Made by a program: the position numbers and the translations under genes. Under the pieces are notes generated by a model that was given only the letters and a program-made list of their open reading frames with translations, made no database searches and was not told the DNA's origin. A stretch of DNA of 64,000 nucleotides from Spirochaeta lutea (GTDB taxonomy: Bacteria; Spirochaetota; Spirochaetia; DSM-27196; Salinispiraceae): the NCBI RefSeq assembly GCF_000758165.1, contig NZ_JNUP01000064.1:124001-188000 (forward strand). The letters are read 5' to 3'. This document shows positions 36,944 through 46,632 of this stretch, piece after piece (position 1 is the stretch's first letter; every line of letters starts with the position of its first letter).

Positions 36944-38470
36944 CTAGGGTCGAGGCTGGGTTGGGAAAAGAAAGCGAATACAGAGTCCTGTGGTGTTGGT
37001 ATGGGGATTTACTAACAGATCTCCTCCCATACTTTGGGTTAGGGAACGGGCGATGGATAGTCCGAGTCCTAAGCCCTGGTTTGAAGCAGTACCGGCTGCT
37101 CCACGGAAGAAACGCTGGGTTATCTTTTCCTCCTCCCCGGGTTCGACGCCGGGACCGTGGTCCAAGACCTGAATCATGACAGCCCCAGCCTGAGGATCGT
37201 ACCAGGCGGAGATTTGTACGGGCGGTGCTCCGTAACGGTAGGCATTATCCAGGAGGATGGTGAGCAATTGGGTTATGATCTGAGGGTTACCCCAGGGTTC
37301 CAGGTCTGGGAGCGCTGCAACCTGTGATGAAATATCCTCCGGACCTATCTCAGTATGGGTTGCTGTAAACTCGTGCTGTACTGTCGTTATGGTGTGGAGC
37401 AGATCAAAGGGTTCCTTAGGAATAGGGCTGATTCCTGCATCAAGGCGAGAAAGGGTCAGTAGGTTTTCTACGATCCCCCGCATGCGGAAAAGCTGATTCT
37501 CTAGGTCGGAGAGAAGTTCTTGGGAGTCGCCAGAGGAGGTATGGGTGGAATAGCTCATGAGTTCCTTGCGGAGCAGCTCGGTGAAGGCCAATCCTGCTGT
37601 GAGGGGGGTTCGTAACTCATGGCTTGCATCTGCGAGGAAGTACTTGAGGCTGTCTCGCTCCTGCTGCAACTCCCTGTACTTTTGGGCTAATCCGTCGGCC
37701 ATGGCGGAAAACCCGATACTCAGTTGTTCAACCTCTCGACTTCCCGGGTTTTTCAGAATAAAGGCGGTTCCAGGGTTGGGGGGATCCTCATGGGGAGATG
37801 TCTTCAGGGAAAATTCCTCAACCCTGGTCTTCAGAGAAAGTAAGGGATTAGCAATATTCCGGGTGATTACCAGGGCCATAATAGATGCCAGCAGCAGACT
37901 CAAGCCTGCTGCCGCTGAATACCCCACTAGTGCATCCTTTTGTATACGATCAAGAAACGTCGTTTCTGAAAGGAGTTCTAATGCGGGTGAGCCAGGAAGG
38001 GGAGAAAGAGGTACGACAAGGCGGCTGCCGTCGCTGCGGGTGGGATTACTACCCAGGGGTTGGTCAGAACTATTCCGGGAGCGGTGCATGGCTGGTCCCA
38101 ATTGATCAAAGAGAAAATCATGAAGGGGCATGGTAGGCCGGCCGGAATTTCGTTGGAATAGGATTGAATCTGTTACCTGCCCTGATTCATCGAGGATTCG
38201 GAACTGCAACTGAGATTGTTCCTGTTCCCTGGAAAGCAATCGGCGCAGTATCTGGTTATCTAGGGTGCTTAGGTTTGGATCGTTGGCGTTATCTCGTTGA
38301 CGCCGAAACTCTTCCAGGAGTTGGACAGCCTTCTGCTCAAGATAATCTCTACTGAGGTTCCTCGTGTATCCCCGAAGAAACACCAAAAACAGCCCGCCAA
38401 GAAGCAGCAGGCTGAATAGGGTGGTAGAGAGGAGACCGATGGTAATCCGTGACCGGATAGATGGTATCAT
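36944..38470 (-). CDS. Membrane sensor histidine kinase
   Basis: A 508-residue kinase. N-terminal helix ITIGLLSTTLFSLLLLGGLF, a periplasmic loop (about 40-170), a second helix (AAAGLSLLLASIMALVI), a HAMP-like stretch, the HisKA phosphoacceptor DASHELRTPLTAG and HATPase motifs DNAYRYG, DHGPGVEP and GLGLGLSIARSL. ATG at 38470 has GGGAG just before it; ATG at 38482 lacks one. The signal sensed is unknown. It lies in a leftward group with an OmpR-type regulator and a PDZ protein. Confidence 0.93.
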   Translation of the reverse strand: MIPSIRSRITIGLLSTTLFSLLLLGGLFLVFLRGYTRNLSRDYLEQKAVQLLEEFRRQRDNANDPNLSTLDNQILRRLLSREQEQSQLQFRILDESGQVTDSILFQRNSGRPTMPLHDFLFDQLGPAMHRSRNSSDQPLGSNPTRSDGSRLVVPLSPLPGSPALELLSETTFLDRIQKDALVGYSAAAGLSLLLASIMALVITRNIANPLLSLKTRVEEFSLKTSPHEDPPNPGTAFILKNPGSREVEQLSIGFSAMADGLAQKYRELQQERDSLKYFLADASHELRTPLTAGLAFTELLRKELMSYSTHTSSGDSQELLSDLENQLFRMRGIVENLLTLSRLDAGISPIPKEPFDLLHTITTVQHEFTATHTEIGPEDISSQVAALPDLEPWGNPQIITQLLTILLDNAYRYGAPPVQISAWYDPQAGAVMIQVLDHGPGVEPGEEEKITQRFFRGAAGTASNQGLGLGLSIARSLTQSMGGDLLVNPHTNTTGLCIRFLFPTQPRP

Positions 38471-38506
38471 GTGCTCTCCCATGTACGTAGCGAAAATGCC
38501 GTGGTA

Positions 38507-39430
38507 TTAACGACGACCGCGGCTCGGACCCCGGGGGGTGTCAGGTGTTCCGAACCCGCGCTCTTGGAAAAAACCCATGGGTCCCGTCCTGGCATTCCCG
38601 AAGGCTCTGCTCATTCCAAGATTGGGGAAGGGGTGGTATTGAATCCCAAGGTAGGGGTGACCATCCTCTGATCCCAGGGTAACAGTAATCTCTTGGGAAT
38701 CGCTGGATTGTAACAGAGATTGAACCGTGAGCGATACAGAATCTCCGGGTTCCAGTTCTGATATGATACCGGCTACATCGGCGCTGGCCAAGGGTTCGCC
38801 GTTTATTTCCGAGATGAGCATTCCAGGGGTAAGTCCTGCCTTCTGGGCGGGGCTATCGGGTTGTACTGCAACAATGACCGCACCGAGGGTACCCGCAGCA
38901 GAGCCATCCCAGGGAACTACCTCATCGCCGAAGAACATCCGTCCGAACATTCCCGGCTGGCTGTTTTGGGTTAGAATACCGATGTACGGGCGGAAGAGAC
39001 GGGTTTCGATGGTAAGGTTCTTTGTAAGAGATGCGGTTCCGCGCTTAATTTCCAGGGCAACGGTCTGACCGGCCTCAAGGTCTGCGAGAGCTTGATCGAT
39101 ATCCTGCCTGGAGTTCACCGCAGTACCTTGGATTGAGAGAATGATATCTCCCCGCTGGAGTCCTGCCTGGTGAGCGGGTGTGTCCTGGATAATCCCGGTG
39201 ATTAGGACGCCCTCGTATTCCACCAGTTCAAGATCCTGGTTCTGCCAGAGACCCTGCTGTCCCATAGAGCCGTGGTACCCGCCCATGCCGGGAAAGAATC
39301 CGTTTCCGCGGTACTGAACCGGTTGTACCGCGCCTTGTTCATCTGTACCTCCTGCAAAGCCTATTCCTGCAATGAGGAGACTAAGAACCATCAGCAAAGC
39401 CATGGTCCGTGTCGTGTGTCTATCTTTCAT
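38507..39430 (-). CDS. Exported protein with two PDZ domains and no protease domain
   Basis: A 307-residue protein: signal peptide (residues 1-27, ALLMVLSLLIAGIGFAGG), a Gly/Met-rich stretch (about 35-65), PDZ1 (about 70-145, GVLITGIIQDTPAHQAGLQRGDIILSI), PDZ2 (about 165-265, IVAVQPDSPAQKAGLTPGML) and a short Arg/Pro tail. No HtrA protease triad is present, so it is a peptide-binding partner rather than a protease. It lies between kinase and regulator and may sense misfolded envelope proteins; this is inferred from location only. AGGAGGTG precedes the ATG. Confidence 0.85.
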   Translation of the reverse strand: MKDRHTTRTMALLMVLSLLIAGIGFAGGTDEQGAVQPVQYRGNGFFPGMGGYHGSMGQQGLWQNQDLELVEYEGVLITGIIQDTPAHQAGLQRGDIILSIQGTAVNSRQDIDQALADLEAGQTVALEIKRGTASLTKNLTIETRLFRPYIGILTQNSQPGMFGRMFFGDEVVPWDGSAAGTLGAVIVAVQPDSPAQKAGLTPGMLISEINGEPLASADVAGIISELEPGDSVSLTVQSLLQSSDSQEITVTLGSEDGHPYLGIQYHPFPNLGMSRAFGNARTGPMGFFQERGFGTPDTPRGPSRGRR

Positions 39431-39496
39431 AGAGCACCTCCTGAATTAGGTATGCTCAAACAATACATCCAGCCCTTTAAGGCGGTGTTGCGGTTG

Positions 39497-39513
39497 CTTT
39501 AAGATTTCTTAAC
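39497..39513 (-). promoter_or_regulatory. Possible OmpR-type binding site before the PDZ gene
   Basis: Minus strand GTTAAGAAATCTTAAAG contains two TTAA(G/A) half-sites spaced about 11 bp, as PhoP/CpxR-type operators often are. It lies 67 bp upstream of the PDZ gene and downstream of the regulator gene, so PDZ-kinase-ArsR may form a sub-operon under autoregulation. Confidence 0.35.
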
Positions 39514-39583
39514 ATAGGGGCTCACCCTTTCGGCGGCTCTCAAACCCGGCGGAACTGCAGGATCGTGGGGTTCCTTGGGTGAT

Positions 39584-40285
39584 TTATTCGGTGAATCGGT
39601 AGCCGAACCCCCGGACAGTCTGAATGAATTGGGGGTTTGCCGGGTCTGATTCGAGTTTTTCCCGGAGATGGCGGATGTGTACGTCGACGGTGCGTTCGTC
39701 TTCTAGGAAAATTTGCTCGCCCCAGACAGCGGTAATGATCTGCTGACGCGTCACTACTTGGTTCGGGTTATCCAGGAAGTAGAGCAGGATTCTGGTTTCA
39801 ATGGGGGTGAGGAAGATTTCTTCTGAAGCAGAGGCTGATTGGCGGTAAAGCCGTTGGGTGCCCCGGTGGAAGGTCAGGGTGCCAAAGACGGTGGAATCAC
39901 CCTGGGAAAAATTCTGAGAATATGAACTCCGCCGGAGTAAGGCTTTTATGCGGCTCTGCAGCTCCCGGAGGCTGAAGGGCTTGACCATATAGTCATCAGC
40001 ACCGATTTCGAGGCCGAGAATGGTATCAATTTCCTCGTCCCGGGCTGTTAGCATGAGGACGGGAAGGGTGTTGCCGGATTCGCGGATTTTTTTGCAGATG
40101 GTGAAGCCGTCCAGACCCGGCAGACGGACATCAAGGATAACCAGGTCTGGATGGTTTTGGGAGATCCAAGGCAGGGCATGGTCGCCGTGGTCGACGTGGG
40201 CGACGGTGTACCCCTCCTGGGTCAGACCCCGGGTTACGGCTTTCGCGATTCCCGGATCGTCTTCGACAAGCAGCAGTGTAGCCAT
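39584..40285 (-). CDS. OmpR-family response regulator
   Basis: A 233-residue regulator. The receiver domain has the phosphoacceptor Asp in LVILDVRLPGLDGF and Lys in YMVKPFS. The C-terminal winged helix ends VDVHIRHLREKLESD and GFGYRF. It is upstream of the PDZ and kinase genes and 24 bp downstream of the acyl-CoA ligase gene. It is probably the partner of the kinase at 36944. Confidence 0.95.
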   Translation of the reverse strand: MATLLLVEDDPGIAKAVTRGLTQEGYTVAHVDHGDHALPWISQNHPDLVILDVRLPGLDGFTICKKIRESGNTLPVLMLTARDEEIDTILGLEIGADDYMVKPFSLRELQSRIKALLRRSSYSQNFSQGDSTVFGTLTFHRGTQRLYRQSASASEEIFLTPIETRILLYFLDNPNQVVTRQQIITAVWGEQIFLEDERTVDVHIRHLREKLESDPANPQFIQTVRGFGYRFTE

Positions 40286-40309
40286 GGTGATAGTATCCGG
40301 ATTGGACCC

Positions 40310-42241
40310 CTAGAAGGCAAGGGTTTTTATTGCCTCCAGATTTTTCGGATTTTGGGGGTGATCGCCTTCACTTGTATACATGTATTCCAGAAGCTCGCTA
40401 TGGGATTCATGAATTCGGTACCGGACCATCTTCATGGTGGAGTTTATCATCTTGTTGGCTTCAGAGAAGGGTTCGGTAAGGATTTGGAAGGTTTTCGGTG
40501 TCCACGCCTTGGGGAACCTGCCCTTGTAGGCTGATTCGGAGAGGTATTTGTGGAACTGACCTTCAATGACTGGCAATAGTTTTTCAGGGGAGGTGATTTT
40601 TTGCTTGTCCTTGAGGTAGCTGAGGGTATCGCTGTCCAGAGAAATGAGGGCGGTGGTGTACTTCTTATGATCGCAGTAGAGCATGCACTGGCTGATTACC
40701 GGAGCCACGTTTACGATAGCTTCCTCAATTTCTTCGGGGCTGTATTTCTCTCCATCGGGGGAGATTAGTAGTGCCTTTTCCCGGCCCGAAACGTACAGAA
40801 AGCCGTCGTGGTCCATGCTGCCGAGGTCCCCGGTGTATAGCCACCCGTCTTTCACGGTCTGGGAAGTGGCATCGGGATTGCGGTAATATCCCTTCATTAC
40901 GTTTATACCGCGGATTATGATTTGCCCCTTGCTGCCCAGGGGCAGCTCAGTACCTGAATCATCGACAATCTTGCATTCAATTCCGGGAAGGATATTTCCG
41001 GAGCTGCCGATTTTATGCAGGCCATCACGGTTGGTGGAGATTACCGGGCTTGCCTCGGTTAGACCGTATCCCTGGTATACCGGAACACCGATAGCCTTAA
41101 AGAACTGCTGTTGGGTTACATCCAGATATGCTCCTCCGCTGATACAGAACCGGAGATTACCACCGAAAACCTCTCGGAGTTTTGGGAAAATCAGGAGATT
41201 GGTGAGGGCAAACGGCCAGAAGTGGAAAAAGCGGGTTACTATTCCCGGCTTATTCCAGGCATCGCCGTTCATAATGATGCGGCTCTTCAAACCCCGGTGG
41301 AACAGTTTTTCGATGAACCCGCCTTTTTTCCGGATGGCTGTAAGCATCCGGTTCATGAAGTTCTGGGTCAGGGCAGGAACTGTGAGCAGAAAATCGGGCT
41401 TTACTTCCTGTAGATTGATGGGGATATTTCGAAGGATACTCATAGCTCCACCCCGGGCATCTACAAAATAGAGGGAGAATTTCCGCAGAAGGGCTGCGTA
41501 GAGGGCGATGGTGTGGGCAAAACTATGGTCAACCGGCAGGATAACCAGGGTTTTCAGTCCATAGGGAATGAAAAACAGGTCGGTGGATTGGGTAACATTG
41601 GCGCAGAAGTTCTGGTGGGTGAGCATGGCGCCCTTGGGGTTGCCGGTGGTTCCCGAGGTGTAACAGATGGTGGCATTATGATCTGGACTGATATCCGATT
41701 CGATGGCAGCTACCTGGCTCTGAACCTCCTGGATTTTTAGGGCTTCGGATCCTTGGGCGATGAGATCTTCCAGGGTAAAGAGCCCGGAGCCGAATCGTAG
41801 ACCGGTTTCCGCCTCAATCCGCTGGATGCTTTCCTGATCAGAATCCAGGTAGATGAGTTTAGGTTTTTCCTCAAAACTGCTGTACACCTGAAGAACCTTA
41901 TCGATGGTAACCTTACTGAAGGCCACTGCCTTTGATTGGGAATGGTTAATCCGGAAGGGGAGCTCCTCGGCCAGTAATTTAATGGACAAGGGGACGGTGG
42001 TTCCGCCGGAAAGCAGAATCCCCAGTTCTGATATAACCCATTCCGGCCTTCCTTCTGAGACCAGGCTTAGATTGCCCACCAGGTCGTGGGACAGGAGTGC
42101 AGCAGCAAGAGCCCTTGCCTGCTCTCGGGCTTCCTTGTAGGTGGTACCCTTCCAGCCGTCATCAGTCTTTTTAAACAGATAGTCTGAATCGCCGAATTCT
42201 TCACAGGCGAAATTTAATAGTTCCGGAATGGTTTTAAACAT
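40310..42241 (-). CDS. Long-chain fatty acid-CoA ligase (AMP-forming)
   Basis: A 643-residue acyl-adenylate enzyme. Motifs: YTSGTTGNPKGAMLTHQN (A3), GYGLTEASPVIS (A5), YTGDLGSMDHDGFLYVSGRE (A7) and the C-terminal Lys domain KGRFPKAW. Activates fatty acids to acyl-CoA; chain length cannot be told. Many spirochaetes carry several such ligases for exogenous fatty acids. AAGGAG precedes the ATG. First gene of the leftward group that ends with ArsR. Confidence 0.9.
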   Translation of the reverse strand: MFKTIPELLNFACEEFGDSDYLFKKTDDGWKGTTYKEAREQARALAAALLSHDLVGNLSLVSEGRPEWVISELGILLSGGTTVPLSIKLLAEELPFRINHSQSKAVAFSKVTIDKVLQVYSSFEEKPKLIYLDSDQESIQRIEAETGLRFGSGLFTLEDLIAQGSEALKIQEVQSQVAAIESDISPDHNATICYTSGTTGNPKGAMLTHQNFCANVTQSTDLFFIPYGLKTLVILPVDHSFAHTIALYAALLRKFSLYFVDARGGAMSILRNIPINLQEVKPDFLLTVPALTQNFMNRMLTAIRKKGGFIEKLFHRGLKSRIIMNGDAWNKPGIVTRFFHFWPFALTNLLIFPKLREVFGGNLRFCISGGAYLDVTQQQFFKAIGVPVYQGYGLTEASPVISTNRDGLHKIGSSGNILPGIECKIVDDSGTELPLGSKGQIIIRGINVMKGYYRNPDATSQTVKDGWLYTGDLGSMDHDGFLYVSGREKALLISPDGEKYSPEEIEEAIVNVAPVISQCMLYCDHKKYTTALISLDSDTLSYLKDKQKITSPEKLLPVIEGQFHKYLSESAYKGRFPKAWTPKTFQILTEPFSEANKMINSTMKMVRYRIHESHSELLEYMYTSEGDHPQNPKNLEAIKTLAF

Positions 42242-42489
42242 GAATCACTCCTTGTTGGTCATTAAGACCAGAGCTGAGTATGGATTTTTTTGACATGGTC
42301 ACTGCTTAGAATACCAGGAAACCAGCAGAAAGCAAAGTAATTATTGAATTGGCTTCAGTAATGGGCTGATCGGGAATGGGCGAATAGGGCAGACCTCTTC
42401 AAGAATCGAGGGTGTTTCCAGGGCAGTCGGATAGTATTGGCGCTCAGCTCTTTGAGATGTTTGGTTCATGGTGATTCCAATGCTTCTAT

Positions 42490-42592
42490 GGAGCGTAAAG
42501 GATTATACCATCCCCGCTGTCGGCGACCTCTCGTATTGTCCGCCGAGAAATCCCCCAGGGGTCATGAGTGTCTTTGTTTACTGGTTGTCTTC
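42490..42592 (-). repeat. 105-bp inverted-repeat element, possible heavily decayed reverse copy
   Basis: The left side (GAGCGTAAAGGATTATACCA) matches the decayed copy at 36409, and GTGTC..GTTTAC near 42567-42580 matches the inner block of other copies. It overlaps the last codons and stop of the META-domain gene. The rest of the 42242-42577 gap shows nothing I recognise. Confidence 0.4.
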
Positions 42593-43186
42593 TACCGGTC
42601 CATGTTCCGCTGGGGATTGGCGGGCTGGGCCATCCCCTTCGGCCGCAAACCTGGCAAGGATGATTTCCTCCCTACCGAAGCCTCCATAAAATACCAACTC
42701 TGCCTCCTCCAGGGTGTCACCGGAGATGTGGTAGCCCTTGGTAAGACTGAGATTTCTCAGGAATATATTCTCATATTCCAGGGTTCTCCCGGCCATCTTT
42801 GTACTCGCCAGGGATGAAAACTCGATGGTTCCGCTCTGGGGTGTACCGCCGGTTACCTGGTAACGCCCGAAGAACTGATTGACACCTCCGTGTCCCTTCA
42901 AGGGCGGTTCTGCCTGGGGGAGGAGCTGGAACCAGACGGTTCCCTCGGCGGGTTTCCGTGCTGAGTCGGATTCAAACAACCAGGTCAGATTCCATCGTGG
43001 TCCCTCAATGGTCGGGATGTTTACCGCGGGTTCGGGGACAGGCTCAGGCTGGGGTGCCGGTTCCTGGACGGGTTCCGGATCGGCAGGAGGAGGGGGTTGT
43101 ACCGGGGAAGAGGTGGCACAGCTCCAAAGCATAACGGCAACCAGAATGGGAAGCAAAACCAGGGGTAGGTGAGTAAAGCGTTTCAT
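42578..43186 (-). CDS. META-domain lipoprotein (HslJ-like)
   Basis: A 202-residue lipoprotein. The lipobox is LWSC at about residue 23, followed by a Pro/Glu-rich linker (VQPPPPADPEPVQEPAPQPE) that probably spans the cell wall or periplasm. The rest matches META/HslJ: RWNLTWLF, then the GHGGVNQFFGRY motif and IEFSSLASTKMA. HslJ is linked to envelope stress. Family members are often found near metal or stress regulators, but nothing here proves this. ATG at 43186 or 43198 may start it. The 3' end seems to lie in a decayed repeat. Confidence 0.75.
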   Translation of the reverse strand: MKRFTHLPLVLLPILVAVMLWSCATSSPVQPPPPADPEPVQEPAPQPEPVPEPAVNIPTIEGPRWNLTWLFESDSARKPAEGTVWFQLLPQAEPPLKGHGGVNQFFGRYQVTGGTPQSGTIEFSSLASTKMAGRTLEYENIFLRNLSLTKGYHISGDTLEEAELVFYGGFGREEIILARFAAEGDGPARQSPAEHGPVEDNQ

Positions 43187-43261
43187 GGATAAAACCATAT
43201 ACTAGATTGGGGGTGTCTGAAAGCCAGGTAGAACAGTTCTTTTTAATGCACATCTTTTTGG

Positions 43262-43363
43262 CGCGCGAAAGGTTGTAGACGATGCCGGATACGGCGGTGC
43301 TCGCTGGGGTCCAGCCCCGGGGGTAATGCCGTCGAGGTGTAATACCACAGCCTTTTCCACACT
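43262..43363 (+). repeat. 105-bp inverted-repeat element, decayed copy (META-purL gap)
   Basis: CGCGCGAAAGGTTGTAGACG at the left, CCACAGCCTTTTCCACACT at the right; the inner ATACGGCGG matches ATATAGCGG. Central GGTCCAGCCCCGGGGGTAATGCC forms its own hairpin. It sits between divergent genes, 85 bp before purL. Confidence 0.75.
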
Positions 43364-43447
43364 AGGCAATATATTACTGCAACATACGGGATTGCCGGTA
43401 AGAGAAACTTGCGGGCCGGGGTAAATTCTGGTAGTGTCGCCCTATCC

Positions 43448-46400
43448 ATGCGCATAGAAATAACCTATAAACCTGGCCTCGCCGACGGACGGGCAAAGCG
43501 GACGGCCCACCGCCTTGCCAAGGTCAACCAATTACCAGTTGACCATGTACGTATTGTCGACGTTTATTGTCTTGACGGAATTGCTGGTCTGGAGCCGGAT
43601 CAGCTACAGGGAATTTTCTGCGAAGAGGTGTCCCAAGATATTCTCGTTAACCGTTCCTTTGCCCGGGAAGAGAGGGCGAATCAGGATGGCGGTGAGCAGT
43701 CCCAGGGCTGGGACCTGGCGGTAGAGATTGCCTATAAACCGGGAGTGACAGACCCGGTGGCGATTACGGTGCGGGGAGCCCTGGAACTGGAGCTTGGGGA
43801 AACGCTTCCCGGGGATGCAGTGATTCAGACGGCAAGACAATTCATCATCACTTATAGCCCGAACGTTGAGGCTGCGAAAAAAGAAACCCTGCCCCAGGAC
43901 ATCTCCCGTGCCCTATACAATCCCCTCATTCAACAAGCCGGTGTGATACCCCGCGAAGTCTTTTTTGCCGGGAAGGGATTTCCCGAACTGTACCCCCTGG
44001 TACATACGGGAGAGGTAGAACCGGTGCAGATGTACGATGTGGCAACCATGACTGATCAGGAATTGCTGGTTCTCAGTAAAGAACGGCTCCTGGCGCTAAC
44101 CTTGGATGAGATGCAGGTCATCCGAGATTATTATCGAGATCCTCGGGTTCAAGAAAGCCGCCGGGTCTCGGGATTATCGGCCTTTGCCAGCGATATTGAA
44201 TTAGAAATGCTGGGACAGACCTGGAGTGAACACTGCAAACATAAGATTTTCGCTGCCGCTATTGAGTACCATGACGGTGCTGAGGTAACGATGATCACCC
44301 GGGGGGTGTTCAAAGAGTTCATCAAGGCTACCACGGATGAACTCATGAAGCTGCGACCGGATTTACGGTCGGTGTTTCATGATAACTCCGGTGTCATGGA
44401 TTTTGATGATGACTATGTGGTCTGCATAAAGGCGGAGACCCATAATAGTCCCAGTGCGCTGGATCCCTACGGCGGGGCTATTACCGGAATAGTGGGGGTA
44501 AATAGAGATATACTAGGCACGGGCATAGGTGCATGGCCCTTTTTTAATACCAATGTTCTTTGTTTCGGTCATCCCGATACTCCCCACGAGGATGTGCCCT
44601 CCACTCTGCTTCACCCTAAAACCGTGATGGCGGGTGTCCATGAGGGCATTGTTGACGGCGGAAATCAGAGCGGGATTCCAGTGGCCGGCGGAGCCTTCCT
44701 CTTTGATGAGAGTTACCTTGGTAAACCCCTTGTGTTTTGCGGTACCGGCGGACTCATGCCCCGGATTATCAACGGCCGCAATTCATGGGAGAAGCGAATA
44801 GAGCCGGGAGATCTGGCTGTGATGATTGGCGGCCGGGTGGGGAAGGACGGTATTCACGGTGCCACCTTCAGCTCCCTTGCCCTGGACGAGACATCTCCCA
44901 CTAGTGCGGTCCAAATTGGTGATCCTATTACCCAACGGAAGGTTATCGATTTCCTCATGGAAGCCCGGGACAGGGATCTTTTTAAGGGACTGACGGATAA
45001 CGGGGCCGGGGGACTGTCGTCGAGTTTTGGAGAGATGGCAGAGTACAGCGGGGGCATCCGAATCAACCTTGAACAGGTTCTGTTAAAATATCCCGGGTTG
45101 GCACCCTGGGAGATTTGGGTGAGTGAGAGCCAAGAGCGGATGAGTCTTGCGGTTGATCCTGCGAAGCGGGAGGAGTTCTTTGATCTGGCCCGCCGGCTGA
45201 GCGTTGAGGCATGTGCCATCGGGGAGTTCACCGATTCCGGTAAGATCGAACTGTACTATCAGAACCAGCCGGCGGGTGTACTGGATATGGATTTTGTTCA
45301 TAACGGTCTTCCCCAGATGAGGCTGAAAGCTCGTTGGGTGGATTCATCCCAGCGCAGACCCTTGTCGGTCCAGGTCGCCGAGGCCATTCGGGAGGTTATT
45401 ACCAACCGGGGTGGCAATGATGAGATGTTAATCCACCAGGATCTTCTCAATCTTCTGGCTGAGCCCAATATCAGGAGTAAGGAGTCCTTGGTTCGGCAGT
45501 ACGATCATGAGGTTCAGGGCCGGTCGGTGGTGAAGCCGTTTGTTGGTGAAGCCGGGGACGGGCCCAGTGATGGAGGGGTACTGCAGGTGCGGGAAGGTAG
45601 TTACCGGGGGGTGAGTGTTACCCATGGTATTTGCCCCAGGGTGGGTGATGATGATACCTATGCCATGGCCCAGCTGGGTGTTGATGAAGCATACCGTGCC
45701 CATATTGCCCTGGGAGGGGATCCCCTGGGGGCAAGTGCCCTAGATAATTTCTGCTGGCCGGATCCGGTTTTAAGCGATGCAACTCCGGATGGGGAGTATA
45801 AACTTGCCCAGTTGGTTCGGGCAAATCAGGGGTTACAGGAGATTTGCCGGGCCTACACCCTTCCCCTCATTTCCGGAAAAGATTCAATGAAGAACGATGT
45901 TGTTCTGGCGGGAAAAAAGGTGTCGGTACGGCCCACTCTTTTGGTTACCCTTATGGGTATTGTGCCCGATGTCAGGAGATCCGGGACCAGTGATTTTAAG
46001 GATCCCGGGGATAGGATCTATCTGATTGCCGGGGGTGATTCCGCCCGGGAAGATACTCCTGATAACCGGATCAGTGATGTTGCTATGGGGGGATCTTACT
46101 ACGAGAAACTCATTCAGCAGCGGTATAAAGGCGGGTATCTGGATTCTGCTGCCGATTATAGCAGGGACTCCCGGGTGCACCTCGGTGCGGCTCCCAGGGT
46201 GGATGTGTCTCGGGCACCGGCATTCTACACTCAGGTTCACGGGCTCTTGTCCCGGGGTATGATCAAGTCCATCCACGACCTTTCCGACGGCGGTCTCGGG
46301 GTTGCCCTAGCAGAATGCTGTATCGGAGGGCGGCTTGGAGCTGCGGTTTCGCTTTCAAGCATCGAGGGACTTCATGAAAACCTTGCTGAGTCCCGGTATC

Positions 46401-46630
46401 TTCAGCAAGCCTTTGCATTGTTTAATGAGGAGCCGAGCCGATTTATTATTTCAGTATCCCCGGAGAAGGAGACAGAAGTACAATCTGCCTTGGATGGATA
46501 CCATGTGATGAAATTAGGAACAGTTGAATACCCGGAGTTTGGCTTGGAAATTCGCTGGGATGGTGAACCGGGAAACCGATGGTCCATGGATGAGTTATTG
46601 ATGGCCTGGAATACCGGATGGGAGGAGTAA
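43448..46630 (+). CDS. purL: Phosphoribosylformylglycinamidine synthase PurL with PurS-like N-terminus
   Basis: A 1060-residue FGAM synthase large subunit in purine synthesis. Residues 1-150 contain two PurS-like halves (MRIEITYKPGLADGRAKRTA and VEIAYKPGVTDPVAITVRGA), as in long single-chain PurL. The FGAM domains follow, with EHCKHKIF, KAETHNSPSALDPYGGAITG and GLTDNGAGGLSS (ATP and magnesium sites) and the C-terminal copy (ISGKDSMKND, IHDLSDGGLGVALAECC). Unlike E. coli PurL it lacks a fused glutaminase; that is purQ, 2 bp downstream. The ATG has no clear ribosome binding site. Confidence 0.92.
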   Translation: MRIEITYKPGLADGRAKRTAHRLAKVNQLPVDHVRIVDVYCLDGIAGLEPDQLQGIFCEEVSQDILVNRSFAREERANQDGGEQSQGWDLAVEIAYKPGVTDPVAITVRGALELELGETLPGDAVIQTARQFIITYSPNVEAAKKETLPQDISRALYNPLIQQAGVIPREVFFAGKGFPELYPLVHTGEVEPVQMYDVATMTDQELLVLSKERLLALTLDEMQVIRDYYRDPRVQESRRVSGLSAFASDIELEMLGQTWSEHCKHKIFAAAIEYHDGAEVTMITRGVFKEFIKATTDELMKLRPDLRSVFHDNSGVMDFDDDYVVCIKAETHNSPSALDPYGGAITGIVGVNRDILGTGIGAWPFFNTNVLCFGHPDTPHEDVPSTLLHPKTVMAGVHEGIVDGGNQSGIPVAGGAFLFDESYLGKPLVFCGTGGLMPRIINGRNSWEKRIEPGDLAVMIGGRVGKDGIHGATFSSLALDETSPTSAVQIGDPITQRKVIDFLMEARDRDLFKGLTDNGAGGLSSSFGEMAEYSGGIRINLEQVLLKYPGLAPWEIWVSESQERMSLAVDPAKREEFFDLARRLSVEACAIGEFTDSGKIELYYQNQPAGVLDMDFVHNGLPQMRLKARWVDSSQRRPLSVQVAEAIREVITNRGGNDEMLIHQDLLNLLAEPNIRSKESLVRQYDHEVQGRSVVKPFVGEAGDGPSDGGVLQVREGSYRGVSVTHGICPRVGDDDTYAMAQLGVDEAYRAHIALGGDPLGASALDNFCWPDPVLSDATPDGEYKLAQLVRANQGLQEICRAYTLPLISGKDSMKNDVVLAGKKVSVRPTLLVTLMGIVPDVRRSGTSDFKDPGDRIYLIAGGDSAREDTPDNRISDVAMGGSYYEKLIQQRYKGGYLDSAADYSRDSRVHLGAAPRVDVSRAPAFYTQVHGLLSRGMIKSIHDLSDGGLGVALAECCIGGRLGAAVSLSSIEGLHENLAESRYLQQAFALFNEEPSRFIISVSPEKETEVQSALDGYHVMKLGTVEYPEFGLEIRWDGEPGNRWSMDELLMAWNTGWEE

Positions 46631-46632
46631 CC

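Noticed and set aside
46618-46632. purQ start overlapping purL
   Set aside because: An earlier in-frame ATG exists at 46618, but GGAGGAG is placed correctly for ATG at 46633.
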